From NCBI GenBank assembly GCA_905178155.1, contig CAJINV010000018.1, positions 1,399,776 to 1,463,775 on the forward strand: a stretch of 64,000 nucleotides of DNA, given 5' to 3'. Below, in pieces: positions 1 to 10,033 of the stretch (positions within the stretch are counted from its first letter, which is position 1; each line of letters starts with the position of its first letter). Below the pieces are notes generated by a model. It did not search any database. It was given only the letters and a program-made list of their open reading frames with translations, and had not been told where the DNA came from. A program made the position numbers and the translations under genes. This stretch comes from Amoebophrya sp. A120. Lineage: Eukaryota > Sar > Dinophyceae > Syndiniales > Amoebophryaceae.

Positions 1-198
1 GCGGTGTGCTGGGAAGGCCTTGCATCTTCAGCATGACAGGAGGCAGACGGACTTAAGAAACAGCATGACAAAGTGCCTGCAAACGAGGCCACAACTGCTG
101 CTCTTAGTCTTCTAGCAATGCAAGTCGATTTGTGTCCTCAAATACAGCATGACCAATTTCGTTTTCGATATGGGGAGGGGGGACTTTTCCTTTTGATA
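1..198. mobile_element. Introner, family G (left end outside window)
   Basis: The right TIR reads ATGGGGAGGGGGGACTTTTCC followed by TTTTGATA, as in the complete family G copy at 23457-23769. The interior contains GCATGACA-type motifs. The left terminus would lie before base 1. Confidence 0.6.
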
Positions 199-203
199 TC
201 TAC

Positions 204-269
204 GTGCCGGTCGTCATGTATCGAAAACCGGAAGACTACGCGCAGCAAACGCCGATCCTGGATCGCTAG
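204..269 (+). CDS. C-terminal exon of a gene truncated by the window edge
   Basis: The reading frame VPVVMYRKPEDYAQQTPILDR ends at a TAG at 267-269. It starts directly behind the right end of an introner (GATA at 195-198, then direct-repeat candidate TCTAC at 199-203). The short stretch has protein-like codon content, and a frame entering from an introner end is what an internal exon of this genome looks like. The rest of the gene lies to the left of the window. Function is unknown. Confidence 0.4.
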   Translation: MPVVMYRKPEDYAQQTPILDR

Positions 270-305
270 TAGCGCGGCTTGATGTTGTGATTATATGGGT
301 ACTAC

Positions 306-455
306 TATCCTGTGCAAAAGTATCGTACTCGTAGTAATTGCAATCATGCATCACAAATATCCCTTTTTAGGTAAATCAGCATTAAAAATTCCATTTTTCT
401 TCTTGAAAAAATTTGTGATGCAATTTGTACTAGTACGATACTTTTGCAATGCATA
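306..455. mobile_element. Introner-like element, family C
   Basis: A 150-bp element begins TATCCTGTGCAAAAGTATCG and ends with the complementary CGATACTTTTGCAATGCATA. The flanks are ACTAC and CTTAC (3 of 5 match). The interior has GCATCACAAAT and its complement. No host coding sequence could be established here, so it may sit in a UTR or intergenic DNA. Confidence 0.75.
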
Positions 456-558
456 CTTACAACACCTGCACTTCACCCACGAAGATGTTGAACGACGTAG
501 ATCCACTCCTTTATTGTCTATGTCCTCTCCACCGCGAGGACCACGACCTCGGCCTCGG

Positions 559-838
559 GTATCCTGAGTAAAAACGTCCCCACACCAGAGTCAAGCTGGG
601 AAATCTGCTAGACAAATCTGTCAGCTTTTGCTGCTGCGCATGACAGGTTTGGCCTCGCAGCGTAATCCTGTTTAGCTTGTTGAGCGGCATCACAGATCTA
701 GCATATCATGCTGATTGGAGCATCACAAATCCCACAACACGACTAGAGACCGCTTCTCATGGGTCTCCGCATGAGAAACATTTTCAGAGTGCAGATTTGC
801 ATTACAACTCTGGTGTGGGGACGTTTTTACTCACGATA
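559..838. mobile_element. Introner-like element, family B
   Basis: A 280-bp element begins TATCCTGAGTAAAAACGTCC and ends GGACGTTTTTACTCACGATA. It is flanked by a perfect 5-bp direct repeat TCGGG (554-558 and 839-843). No host gene is recognised. Confidence 0.8.
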
Positions 839-843
839 TCGGG

Positions 844-1823
844 TCGTGATTTGGCACTGTACATGCACCTACGAAGATCTGAGGTATGGAGAACTACGTG
901 ACTGACACTTAATTTTGACGAGGCAGCCGCTTCATTGGGCCGTTTTTTCTTTTCCGTTCTTGCTTGCATGATGGCACTACTTAGCAGCAATTGTCTCATC
1001 AAGAAACAAAAGCACACACTTGGATGCTTCTTCACACTGCTCAGCGCATGATCGTGGATCATGCTTCTTCACAGTGTTTCCACAAATTCGGTCAAAATTC
1101 AAATGCACGTTCGCCAGAAGTTGCGATAAATTGATCACTTCTCGTCCACCAGAGCAGCCGCAGGATCTTGGCCAAGGTTGTGTGAGTTCGGCTGCAAGCT
1201 ATGCAGCCGAACTTTTCAACAAAAAATTTGTTGATCACGATAAAGTATTATCTATCTATCATTCGGTGAAATTTAGTATTCTCAGTCGGTCGTGCAACCA
1301 CAACAACTTTGGGAACAATTAATATCATCATTCGGTGCAATTTTTGTAGGCTACAGAGTTAGTTTTTCGGTTATAGATTCATTTGATGTTGCGGATGCGG
1401 GATCATGATCAAGTGGAGAGGGAAATGAAAATGATGAAAAAGGAAACACAACGGAAATGGATCTTTTAGGGCCTTGAACTTTTGACGCCATGCCCAGGCA
1501 TGGAAAAAAAGAAAGAAAGATGACCGCGGAGGATTCGTTTTTGTTGATCCAAGAAATCAATGTTCATTCATGTATAGCAAAGTCATGATGAAAACGAAAA
1601 GTGTATAAGGTTTCCAGATCTACTTCACGTTCATGGATCCGTTCGAGAGCAAACGGAAAATCAAAATATTGAAATCTCGTGTTCTACTACCGCCACCAGG
1701 TTTTGAATAAAAGTTTCTAATCGACCTCCACTTTGTTTTGAACGGTTCTTTATTGCTCTCGCGAGAGGTCGTTTTTAAGTTATATTTTTTTCATACATCA
1801 TCGATCTATCATCAATCATTATT
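844..1823. other. Upstream region of first paralog, no gene seen
   Basis: I see no credible coding sequence here. From about 1,070 onward the DNA is a diverged relative of the regions upstream of the other two paralogs (8,090-8,659 and 12,590-13,106), for example around the shared AAAATTCAAATGCA. Promoters of the paralogs should lie in this conserved part, but no TATA box or other element can be assigned with confidence. Confidence 0.4.
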
Positions 1824-3347
1824 ATGTCGAAGGCAGCACGAAGAATGGATGTGGAAGACGGGAAGGCGGTCGCGTTTTCTCGCATGCAGGAAAGTGAAGA
1901 TGCCGGCCACGTAGATCTGGAACAACAGGGAGACACCGAGAGCAGCACAACTGCGGCGCTGCTTGGCGAGAATAAGAACATTAACCGCGAAGATAAATAT
2001 GAGCACGACCACGTAGAAGACCACCATTCGTCCTGTATGCAGCGACGGGCCGGGCTTCTGATCACGCTTCTTGCTTGTGCCACGGCTATTTTCGCCGCTG
2101 CTTTCGCTGTTTTTTTGGGTCTCTACGTGCAAGGAGCGAACCAGGTTGAGAGGCTCACGGAGCAGGTCGCGGAACTTAGGAGCGGCGGGGGGCCGAGCGG
2201 TGGCGGTACGGGGCCCAACAACGGTGGCGGTACGGGGCCCAACAACGGTGGCGGTGGCGGCCCCCCCAGCGGCCGCGACCTCAACAAAAACCCGATTCCG
2301 GTCAGTACCGACCAGTTGCCTCTGGACGCGCCGAGTGAGATGGTGGAGGTGTTCCGCGCGACAGACGCCGCCGCTGCCGGCAAGCGGGTCGCAGTATGCA
2401 TGGTCGGCGGCGTGCGGGCGTTGACTTTGCCAAATGTGTACAAGTCCATCGGGGACAACTTGCTTGGAAATTTGAAGGACACGGGCGTAGGCGTCGACCT
2501 GTTTTTCCTCGGATCCCTAACCCCCGCGGGTTGGAATGGTGGAGCGGCCTCCGCGGACACGATTAGCCAGCCGGATGACCCGCGGCTGCTGGCCGGGTTG
2601 GACTACTTGGAATCGAAAGTATCCACTTTTGCGAAGAAGCGGATCGTGCCGGATAGCACCTGCAGTGCCGTCGCAGATGTGATGGCCGACCAGGGGCGGG
2701 GTGTGAGGTCTTCTGCTCCCGGGGAAGCACCACGCTACGACGGTCCGCCCGTGCTGCCCGACTCGCTGTGCACAGACCGGGAGTTTTATAAATCAGCCTG
2801 GTTTCTGCAGATGATGTGGATTGACGCTTGCTTCGCGGACGTGGAAAAACACGCGGCGGCGCACAACGTGACCTACGACTTGGTGGTCCGCGCCCGGCCT
2901 GATACGGGGTTCCTGGAACCTCTGGACTGGAACGCGGCGGCCACGAGCCAGGAGTTTTCGGTCGCGCGAAACTTCCCCACCATGCCGGTGAGGGCATTTG
3001 CGAAGGATACGAACCGCGTCTGGGACTGGTTTTGGACGGCGCCGTTCCATTACATCCCTAAGTTCCGCACCGGGACGGTTGGCTGGTACTTAAAATACGA
3101 CTCTGCCACGAACGAGTTTCGGGACAACCTGAACGGCAAACATGGCCTACCTGACTTCGGCGCCTTCGGAAACTACGCGTTCTCTACCGTCGTCCGCAGG
3201 CCGTTCCCCGTGACGATTGTGCGCACGGCATCGCGCGCGCAGTGTGACTTTTTCCAGGGCTACAAGTTGCAGGGCTTCGAAGAAGTGGGCAGCAGACTGG
3301 TCCGTGACTGCGAGCAGAAGGAGAGAGACGCGTACTGGGGACTGTGA
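1824..3347 (+). CDS. Type II membrane protein, glycosyltransferase-like (paralog 1)
   Basis: A 507-residue single-exon protein. The N-terminal cytosolic part (1-75) is acidic and His-rich. One hydrophobic segment (about 76-101) follows, then a short coiled stretch with a Gly-Pro-Asn stalk containing two TGPNNGGG units, and a luminal globular domain from about residue 165. The domain opens with a strand-type KRVAVCMVGGVRAL. It later has YKSAWFLQMMWIDACF and VVRARPDTGF, features resembling uncharacterised glycosyltransferase-like families that carry an R-x-RPD motif. This is the topology of a Golgi type II glycosyltransferase. Family and topology are inference; the substrate is unknown. It is the first of three tandem paralogs and is nearly identical to paralog 2 over the C-terminal half. 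Unlike the big genes downstream it carries no introner. The ATG at 1824 is chosen because the same MS-A-RRM start occurs in the other two copies. Confidence 0.75.
   Translation: MSKAARRMDVEDGKAVAFSRMQESEDAGHVDLEQQGDTESSTTAALLGENKNINREDKYEHDHVEDHHSSCMQRRAGLLITLLACATAIFAAAFAVFLGLYVQGANQVERLTEQVAELRSGGGPSGGGTGPNNGGGTGPNNGGGGGPPSGRDLNKNPIPVSTDQLPLDAPSEMVEVFRATDAAAAGKRVAVCMVGGVRALTLPNVYKSIGDNLLGNLKDTGVGVDLFFLGSLTPAGWNGGAASADTISQPDDPRLLAGLDYLESKVSTFAKKRIVPDSTCSAVADVMADQGRGVRSSAPGEAPRYDGPPVLPDSLCTDREFYKSAWFLQMMWIDACFADVEKHAAAHNVTYDLVVRARPDTGFLEPLDWNAAATSQEFSVARNFPTMPVRAFAKDTNRVWDWFWTAPFHYIPKFRTGTVGWYLKYDSATNEFRDNLNGKHGLPDFGAFGNYAFSTVVRRPFPVTIVRTASRAQCDFFQGYKLQGFEEVGSRLVRDCEQKERDAYWGL
2206..2262 (+). 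repeat. 24-bp stalk repeat, about 2 units
   Basis: In-frame units of ACGGGGCCCAACAACGGTGG type (24 bp, encoding eight residues TGPNNGGG) occur twice. Paralog 3 has about eight units at the same position and paralog 2 has none, so this is a length-variable coding minisatellite. Confidence 0.85.
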
Positions 3348-4352
3348 AAGAGCCGTATTTAGACTGATGCTTTCTACTGATCTACTATTCATGTTTACCG
3401 AAATTACAACCACAAACCGAAACCTTTCTCAAGAATTCTATTGACGGATACTGTTCTGGACTGTTCATCGATTGTACCACTTGCACTACATTCGAATCTC
3501 TACAGAGATTATAAGACTGCGACGAACAACAACAACTACGCGAGCGCGTACGTTGAATGATATACTTATAGTATTTGAGTAGAAGTTTTGCGTGTAACTG
3601 TAAGATAGATTTCTAGCACATCTTCGCGCACGAAAACCCTCGCAGTCTTCATTGCCCCGTGTAGGATTTTTTTTCATCTGGCGAGAGAAGGCCGCGGCCC
3701 CCTCACACATAAAATCAATGTTACATCATGCTTCACCCCCTCATACATAAAATACCGCTTTATCTATGCGACTACTTTTTAAAGGATCAAACCACGACAG
3801 CAGTGCTCCGAGGTGCGTTTTGTTTGGGGTACTATTTTAGTCTGTTTTGGATTAGATCGTATTTTGCGGCATTTTTTTGGTGTTTTGGAGGCTACTTGAG
3901 TCGGATTTTAATGCATTTCTTGGAACCGGACGAGTTTGGGTAAACGAGAAGGCCGAGTTTTGGGATCCCGCAGTTTTTGATGCGCCTCGATGTATTAATT
4001 TTTGGCCCTCGTCAAGTTTTTGTTTTGGGGCCTCGGCCTCGGAGCGATAATTTCAATTTCGGAAGAAAAAACCAGCACAGGTACTTCTGACACGACGTAT
4101 TTATTTCCCATCTCCTTGGAACGAAATAAATGTACTCCTGCATAATTTTTTACGAGTCTTTTTCTGAATGACATGACTTCTGTTGAAAGTAACAGACATA
4201 CTAGCACAAGCACACAACATCAACATCGATATGTATCTAGTATGCACGCACACGGATCTGCCAGGTGGCAACATACGCGAGCGTGAAGGGAAGTGCGATA
4301 GCACATATTTGTGGTTCGAAGCGAAATGAGACAACTTGGGTTGTTGCATAGT
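3348..4352. other. Downstream part of the duplicated block
   Basis: No gene is supported. The stretch 3348-4055 is related to 10034-10745 and, for its first 370 bases, to 14841-15180. Shared landmarks include CTGTTCATCGATTGTACCAC and the AAGGCCGAGTTTTGGGATCC segment. It therefore belongs to the triplicated unit and holds the 3' UTR of paralog 1. Confidence 0.55.
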
Positions 4353-4401
4353 AAACCTAGATGAAGCAACCACACGAGGTCGCGACCATGAGGACACGAG
4401 C
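4353..4401 (+). repeat. Dispersed repeat 'AAACCTAGATGAAGC', copy 1
   Basis: One of four copies (others at 6121-6180, 7442-7500, 15826-15890). The core AAACCTAGATGAAGCAACC is followed by the 10-bp palindrome GGTCGCGACC and ATGAGGACACGAGC. Function is unknown. Confidence 0.7.
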
Positions 4402-4544
4402 TTTAAATTTAGACGAATCCATCTGGGCCTTCGAGTTTATTCTCAAGCGACAGTTTATTCAGATTGGAAAGAAAGTTTTTAAGCAGCTTAAAGGTGCACC
4501 CATGGGATCAAGTCCCGCGCCAAGACTTGCTAACCTAATTTTGT
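4402..4544 (+). pseudogene. Reverse transcriptase fragment
   Basis: The frame contains KVFKQLKGAPMGSSPAPRLANL, which resembles reverse transcriptase motif 4 (G-x-PMG-SP-LAN) as found in Penelope-like and related eukaryotic retroelements. The catalytic YxDD region that should follow is absent; the frame stops or changes at about 4536-4545. It is a short relic, placed directly after dispersed repeat copy 1. The element class is inference from one motif. Confidence 0.5.
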
Positions 4545-4565
4545 TTTCTCACGTCATCTCCGGCA

Positions 4566-5147
4566 GAAACCGCCGGGGCAGCAGCAGCAACTACGCCTAG
4601 TGGCGCTCTAAACAACGATCAGAAAACGATTAATAGTGTCTTCCGGAACAACAAAGATCACGCGTTCAACAAGAGGGGCCGGCCGTTGGCTTCGCCCAAC
4701 CTCAACAATGTGGACGACAAGCCTGCCCCCGCAGTTTCTTCTTCTACATCTTCTGCATTGCCCCCGGGTAATACAGCTCCGGCTTGGGGTGGAAAGGATA
4801 GCAAAGGACAAAAAGCAAACTTCTCCCACCAGCCGCCTGCGCCGAGCAATCACAAAAACAACAAAGGCCATGGAAGCAAGAATCCGAACCATAAACAAGT
4901 GATAGCAACTTCTGCCCCAGCTTCCAGTCCAGTTTTCCATACGCCGAGAGGCGACGGCCATTCTTCCCGCAATTCTAATTACCATTCCAAAGGACAGAAC
5001 CAGCAGGGGGGAGGTAACTTCAAAGGGCAGGGTTCTAGTCGCTATGCCTTCTCCCTTGGCGATAGCCGACCGCAAAACCATTTCAACCTGAATACGCAAG
5101 ATTTTCAGTCGCAAAACTCTTCGCATTCCAACTCCGTTCTGCGTTAG
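4566..5147 (+). CDS. Low-complexity protein, probable 3' exon of an unidentified gene
   Basis: An open frame extends from a plausible acceptor (TCTCCGGCAG before 4566) to the TAG at 5145-5147. The encoded tail is about 190 residues rich in Ser, Asn, Gln, Gly and Pro and ends near SSHSNSVLR. If translation starts internally, the first ATG would not be reached before about 4869, so an upstream exon is more likely. No domain is recognisable. It may also be a non-functional remnant next to the retroelement fragment. Confidence 0.35.
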   Translation, partial: ETAGAAAATTPSGALNNDQKTINSVFRNNKDHAFNKRGRPLASPNLNNVDDKPAPAVSSSTSSALPPGNTAPAWGGKDSKGQKANFSHQPPAPSNHKNNKGHGSKNPNHKQVIATSAPASSPVFHTPRGDGHSSRNSNYHSKGQNQQGGGNFKGQGSSRYAFSLGDSRPQNHFNLNTQDFQSQNSSHSNSVLR

Positions 5148-6120
5148 ATAGTCACCGTTTCTGCTTCGCTTTTGCTTATGCTTGTCTATCTTACCTCCTT
5201 TTGCTTTCTACATGCGATCCTTGATAGAGGTAGCTCTCACTTTAAAAGTGATTTTTTACAAATTGGGTTCAAATAAAATATAGTCTGCTGATCCGGAAAT
5301 GCAGCTCGCATGTTCGTTTTCTTCATCACGTTTTTCGTTTTTCGTCAGTTTCAATCTTCTGAGAGAAACCAAGCAACGAAGCTGCGCTCTAGTGCACGCA
5401 CTAGATTATTTTTGCATCCGCTATGCCATGAGTCTTCAATGTCAGTCTAGGGCCACCAGCTCTTAAGGTCCACCTTTTATTTTTGCATGACATTTTGAAA
5501 AAAGTGGCAACTCAGCATCAGAAATTTATATTGTGATATGCATTGTTTTAGCTTCATCATAGAAAATGAAATGTAGAAAAGCTTATGTATATTTACTGCC
5601 TCCTGCATGCTTTAGCACTAGTCGATCAAATGGTCGCTAGCCTGCAATTCGTAAAGATCTATTTTCATCTGCGTGTTCTTCTTGCCGTCGTCTTGTGCTT
5701 CTTCATCATCGAGAAAATATCTGAGAGAAAAGTAATCGAGAGAAAATTGTAGCTGCATGCTACAGCGAGTTGCCGCGCCCATCCTGATTTCCGTTTGCAA
5801 GCAAGATATACATGGCTGGAGCCGCAGATCATGATCGATCTGCGCACCGTTGGCACACGGTGTGCAGGTTTAGGCCGGTGCTTAAGGCGCCAGTGAAGAC
5901 GTTCACATTTACCAGCTGACCACCAGAAAATGTACAAGCGAACACTTGCTTGCCTTATCCTCCTCTTCCTCTTCGCGCCCTCTTTAGGTTCCCCAGTTCC
6001 TCATTCCTCTCCAAAATAATGGAAAAAATCAGCGTGTTAGGTGTGCTTTTTTCAATTTTTTATTTTTTAGATTTATAGATAGTTCATGTTTACTTTGCTA
6101 TGCTATTGTTGTTCTTCTCT
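5148..6120. other. Intergenic, no feature recognised
   Basis: No coding sequence, RNA gene or repeat could be supported in this stretch. Base composition is moderately AT-rich. Confidence 0.4.
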
Positions 6121-6180
6121 AAACCTAGATGAAGCTGCAACCACACGAGGTCGCGACCATGAGGACACGAGCTGTAGCAG
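6121..6180 (+). repeat. Dispersed repeat 'AAACCTAGATGAAGC', copy 2
   Basis: Same core as copy 1 with a small insertion (GAAGCTGCAACC), the palindrome GGTCGCGACC, and the ending GACACGAGCTGTAGCAG. The palindromic array begins immediately after it. Confidence 0.75.
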
Positions 6181-6620
6181 TGAGTGTCAGTGCGTGTCAC
6201 TTTTACAGACCGGGAAGAGGTTTTGCAAAGTTTTGGAAATATCTTTCCCCGACGGTATTGTGTGACACGCACTCACTGCGTGTCAAGTGCGTGTCACTCT
6301 TCACGCCTGTATTCTCGCCACCAGCGATTCGGTAGTGCGTGTCAGTGCGTGTCACCAGATTTAGGTGCAAAAAATGACACGCACTGACACGCACTAGATG
6401 CGTGTCACTACCATACCGCGCAGGAGAGAGACAACGCCTGTTGGGTTTTGGTCTTCCCTGATGGTATACGGTGACACGCACTGAGTGCGTGTCACTTTTT
6501 GCACTATATTCTGGTGACACGCAGTGACACGCAATGCGGTACGCAAGTGACACGCAGTGTGACACGCACTGCGTGTCACTTGCGTATCACTTTGCGTGTC
6601 AACTGCGTGTCACTTTTTGG
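6181..6620. repeat. Array of GTGACACGCA palindromes
   Basis: About twenty occurrences of TGCGTGTCA or its complement TGACACGCA are packed into 440 bp. They are often head-to-head so that they form perfect palindromes such as GTGACACGCACTGAGTGCGTGTCAC. The spacers are unrelated to each other. There is no coding sequence. Hairpin or cruciform formation is expected on either strand. Confidence 0.85.
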
Positions 6621-6739
6621 ACGTTTTGCTTGTCTGAGTGTGTTCATTTTTTTGCGCCTTTTCTTCCCGAATTCGCCTGCCTTTCTTTGCGCCACATTCT
6701 GCTTTTATGAACAACAGAAAATACGGCTTTTTTCTGTAC

Positions 6740-7285
6740 TTTGGCAGCTTCAAGTTGAAGAAAAAGGCCGCGCTGTGTGCTTTGCTGCAGAAAGTACTCA
6801 AGACCGGCGCCCCCGCCCTGCAGGCGGGGGTTGGCCGGCATGGGAGAGAGCACGAAGCGCCCGGAAAAGGGAAAAGAGGCCTTTTCCTGAAACTTGGCGG
6901 CCCGAAGTTGCAGAAAAAGGCCTCCACATGATTGCCGCGAGCAAGTGCGCGCCCTTGTGCTGGCTTGGCTTCTTTGGCTCGGGCGATGCTTCCTCGCTAT
7001 TGTTGGGCGCGCAGCTGGGGGCGCGCTTGGGTGCGAGCCGGCTTCTTTGCTGCGATAGCTGCGAAGAAACGAAAAGAAGAGCTTTTTCTGCAACTTGGCG
7101 GCCCCAACTTGTTGAAAAAGCCTGTCAGGCGAGACTTGTTGAGCAAGACCGCTCCGCCTTTTGCTGCTGTCTGGCCCGAGGGGCCCGGTGACCTTCCGCC
7201 CCAGGCCCCCCCTCGCATTTGTGCCTGGCCGCTAACTGAGTCCTTTTCTGGCAACTTGCAGCTGGGAACTTGTCCAATTTGCGCG
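6740..7285. repeat. Degenerate repeats with ACTTG/GAAAAAGGCC core
   Basis: Related blocks of roughly 35-50 bp recur near 6741-6771, 6888-6925, 7088-7125 and 7247-7280. Each combines (G)CAACTTG(GCGGCCC) with an inverted (C)AAGTTG.AGAAAAAGGCC. Each block is itself an imperfect inverted repeat of AACTTG/CAAGTT. Open frames across the region are GC-driven and have no protein features. Confidence 0.55.
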
Positions 7286-7441
7286 TCTTCTTTTTGTGTT
7301 TCTTGATGTGGGCTCTGGGGGCAAAAGGAACACTTCGAAAGCGCCACTCCCTATCGCAAGCGAGCGCCCCATGGCCATGGTAGTGGACATTTTGAGCGCG
7401 TTTGAGAAGCCACCCCGTTGCTAGGCCGATTTGACTCCGAT

Positions 7442-7500
7442 AAACCTAGATGAAGCAACCACACGAGGTCGCGACCATGAGGACACGAGCTGTAGCAGCG
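7442..7500 (+). repeat. Dispersed repeat 'AAACCTAGATGAAGC', copy 3
   Basis: Nearly identical to copy 1, extended to GAGCTGTAGCAGCG. The similarity with copy 4 may continue to a GGCGCTCCA near 7573, suggesting a unit of about 130 bp. Confidence 0.75.
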
Positions 7501-8659
7501 AAACTCGTAACGCGCTTCCCACATAATTACTTTCTGCCATCAGAAACTAGGAACAGAGCTCGCTGGACGAGTGGCGCTCCAGAACGCCGACGGGCTCCTC
7601 TGCAGCTTAGGAGGCACTGCTAGCTTCGATTGGTAGTAGTTGTTCACCGCTTATGTTGGTCGTTGTACTACCACTACGGACCAAAAAGTAGATGAACCAA
7701 GACAGAGGGTCACCGTAGTATGTTGTAAGGAGGTCATGATCTTCATCTTTCTTCGGGTCTGATAACAGAACCACCATGCCGCGAAACCGCAAGCCAGATC
7801 ATAAATCTTGTGATGTGATGAAAGTTGTACAGCGAAAAAGCTCGTTGGAAAGCCACCGCTTGAAAGTACATTAGTCAGAGTTGTGAACACCATCTGTTTT
7901 CGGTTGTGTTTTGGAGCGATGCAGAAGTTCAGTTCTACTTTCAATTTGAATATAATAAATACGAACACGATCTCGCAGTCGCAGCAAGATGAAATGAATC
8001 CAAAGTACTTAGATACAGATTGAATTTCCATCGATCCTAGTGAAAGTGTTGAGCGCATTAACGATCATGGGCGAGGGTTCATCATGGTGTTTCCGTTCTG
8101 TGAAAATTCAAATGCATGTTCGTCCGAAATTGTGGTAAAATGATCATTTGGATTTGCCCACCCGATCAACTACAGGATCTTCGCTAAGATCACGGAGAAT
8201 CAATTTTTCTTGATCCAAAGTATGAAGGTGAGCAGGAACAGATACAGAGCAATGGAATATCATCCATCACCACCAGGGTTGACCACACGAACCGACGAAC
8301 CCGCATTTTTTGCACCGGCGTTTGGAGCTTCCTTCTTGGGAATTATACGCATTTCTTTACAATTAGATTTAAAGTACAACTCTTACACTTTGCCTTTGAT
8401 CTTTTTCTTGGACGGGATGGGAATTAGGTGGTGATTGGCGTTGCCTCTTACCCCAACCCTCGATAGACAGACGTGGGCTTTTCTACTCTTTTGAATAACT
8501 ACTGCTGTTCTTTTACTTATCGTTTTGCCGAGTCTATCAATCGACTTCCCCGTTGTTTTGAACGATTTTAATCCCCTGCCAGAGATCTATCTTTTCAAGT
8601 TAATTTTTATATTTTTTTGTAAATCAAAGTTTTACTTTTGGTTTTATTTCATTACAACA
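7501..8659. other. Upstream region of paralog 2
   Basis: No gene is supported. From about 7,850 the sequence parallels 12,380-13,106 upstream of paralog 3, with shared GGTTTTTGGTCGTGTTTTGG-type segments and CACCCGATCAACTACAGGAT. It is therefore part of the duplicated block and includes the 5' region of paralog 2. Confidence 0.5.
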
Positions 8660-10033
8660 ATGTCGGAAGCAGCACGAAGAATGGGCAGCGAGGAGGTAGC
8701 GTTTTCTTCCTTGCAGAAATCTGAAAATGGAACCGGACACGTGGATCTGGAAAAGGGCGATGCTATGTTATTTCGGGACGGGTGCAGCACAACTGCGGCA
8801 CTGCTTGACGAAAACAACGGGGGAAAATATGAGCAAGAAAATCCTGACGAACATGAAGTAGACCACCACTCCTGTATTCAAAGACGTTCCGGGCTTCTGA
8901 TCACGCTTCTTGCTTGTGCCACGGTTATTTTCGCCGCTGCTTTCGCTGTTTTCTTGTGTCTCTACAACAGAGTCCCGATATCGGTCCGGACCGACCAGTT
9001 GCCTCTGGACGCGCCGAGCGAGATGGTGGAGGTGTTCCGCGCGACAGACGCCGCCACTGCCGGCAAGCGGGTCGCGGTGTGCATGGTCGGTGGCGTGCGG
9101 GCGCTGACTTTGCCAAATGTCTACAAGTCCATCGGGGACAACTTGCTTGGCAGGTTGACGGCCACGGGCGTAGGCGTCGACCTGTTTTTCCTCGGATCCC
9201 TAACCCCCCGGGGTTATAATGGTGGAGCGGCCTCCGCGGACACGATTAGCCAGCCGAATGACCCGCGGCTGGTGGCCGGGTTGGACTACTTGGAATCGAA
9301 AGTATCCACTTTTGCGAAGAAGCGGATTGTCCCGGATAGCACCTGCAGTACCGTCGCAGATGTGATGGCCGACCAGGGGCGGGGTGTGAGGTCCTCTTCT
9401 GCTCCGGGGGAAGCACCACGCTACGACGGTCCGCCCGTGCTGCCCGACTCGCTGTGCACAGACCGGGAGTTTTATAAATCAGCCTGGTTTCTGCAGATGA
9501 TGTGGATTGACGCTTGCTTCGCAGACGTGGAAAAACACGCGGCGGCGCACAACGTGACCTACGACTTGGTGGTCCGCGCCCGGCCTGATACGGGGTTCCT
9601 GGAACCTCTGGACTGGAACGCGGCGGCCACGAGCCAGGAGTTTTCGGTCGCGCGAAACTTCCCCACCATGCCGGTGAGGGCATTTGCGAAGGATACGAAC
9701 CGCGTCTGGGACTGGTTTTGGACGGCGCCGTTCCATTACATCCCTAAGTTCCGCACCGGGACGGTTGGCTGGTACTTAAAATACGACTCTGCCACGAACG
9801 AGTTTCGGGACAACCTGAACGGCAAACATGGCCTACCTGACTTCGGCGCCTTCGGAAACTACGCGTTCTCTACCGTCGTCCGCAGGCCGTTCCCCGTGAC
9901 GATTGTGCGCACGGCATCGCGCGCGCAGTGTGACTTTTTCCAGGGCTACAAGTTGCAGGGCTTCGAAAAAGTGGGCAGCAGACTGCTCGGTGACTGCGAG
10001 CAGAAGGAAAGAGACGCGTACTGGGGCCTGTGA
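8660..10033 (+). CDS. Type II membrane protein, glycosyltransferase-like (paralog 2)
   Basis: A 457-residue single-exon protein. The frame is open upstream to 8525, but the ATG at 8660 is chosen because MSEAARRMGSEEVAF matches the starts of the other paralogs. Order: acidic cytosolic tail, a transmembrane segment near residues 75-100, then the globular domain starting within about 20 residues. The coiled stretch and the Gly-Pro-Asn stalk present in paralogs 1 and 3 are missing. The domain keeps KRVAVCMVGGVRAL, the YKSAWFLQMMWIDACF segment and VVRARPDTGF. Its last roughly 250 codons are almost identical to paralog 1 at the nucleotide level, while the N-terminus is closer to paralog 3, which suggests gene conversion. 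Function is inferred only from fold-like motifs and topology. Confidence 0.75.
   Translation: MSEAARRMGSEEVAFSSLQKSENGTGHVDLEKGDAMLFRDGCSTTAALLDENNGGKYEQENPDEHEVDHHSCIQRRSGLLITLLACATVIFAAAFAVFLCLYNRVPISVRTDQLPLDAPSEMVEVFRATDAATAGKRVAVCMVGGVRALTLPNVYKSIGDNLLGRLTATGVGVDLFFLGSLTPRGYNGGAASADTISQPNDPRLVAGLDYLESKVSTFAKKRIVPDSTCSTVADVMADQGRGVRSSSAPGEAPRYDGPPVLPDSLCTDREFYKSAWFLQMMWIDACFADVEKHAAAHNVTYDLVVRARPDTGFLEPLDWNAAATSQEFSVARNFPTMPVRAFAKDTNRVWDWFWTAPFHYIPKFRTGTVGWYLKYDSATNEFRDNLNGKHGLPDFGAFGNYAFSTVVRRPFPVTIVRTASRAQCDFFQGYKLQGFEKVGSRLLGDCEQKERDAYWGL

Noticed and set aside
6499-7191. A 230-codon frame over the repeat region
   Set aside because: It begins inside the palindromic array and crosses the repeat blocks. 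Composition is low-complexity, with equally long frames in other phases.
4353-7500. Dispersed repeat considered as a hammerhead ribozyme
   Set aside because: ATGAGGAC and GCGAAAC-like pieces occur, but the CUGAUGA and GAAA core elements are not in the required arrangement.
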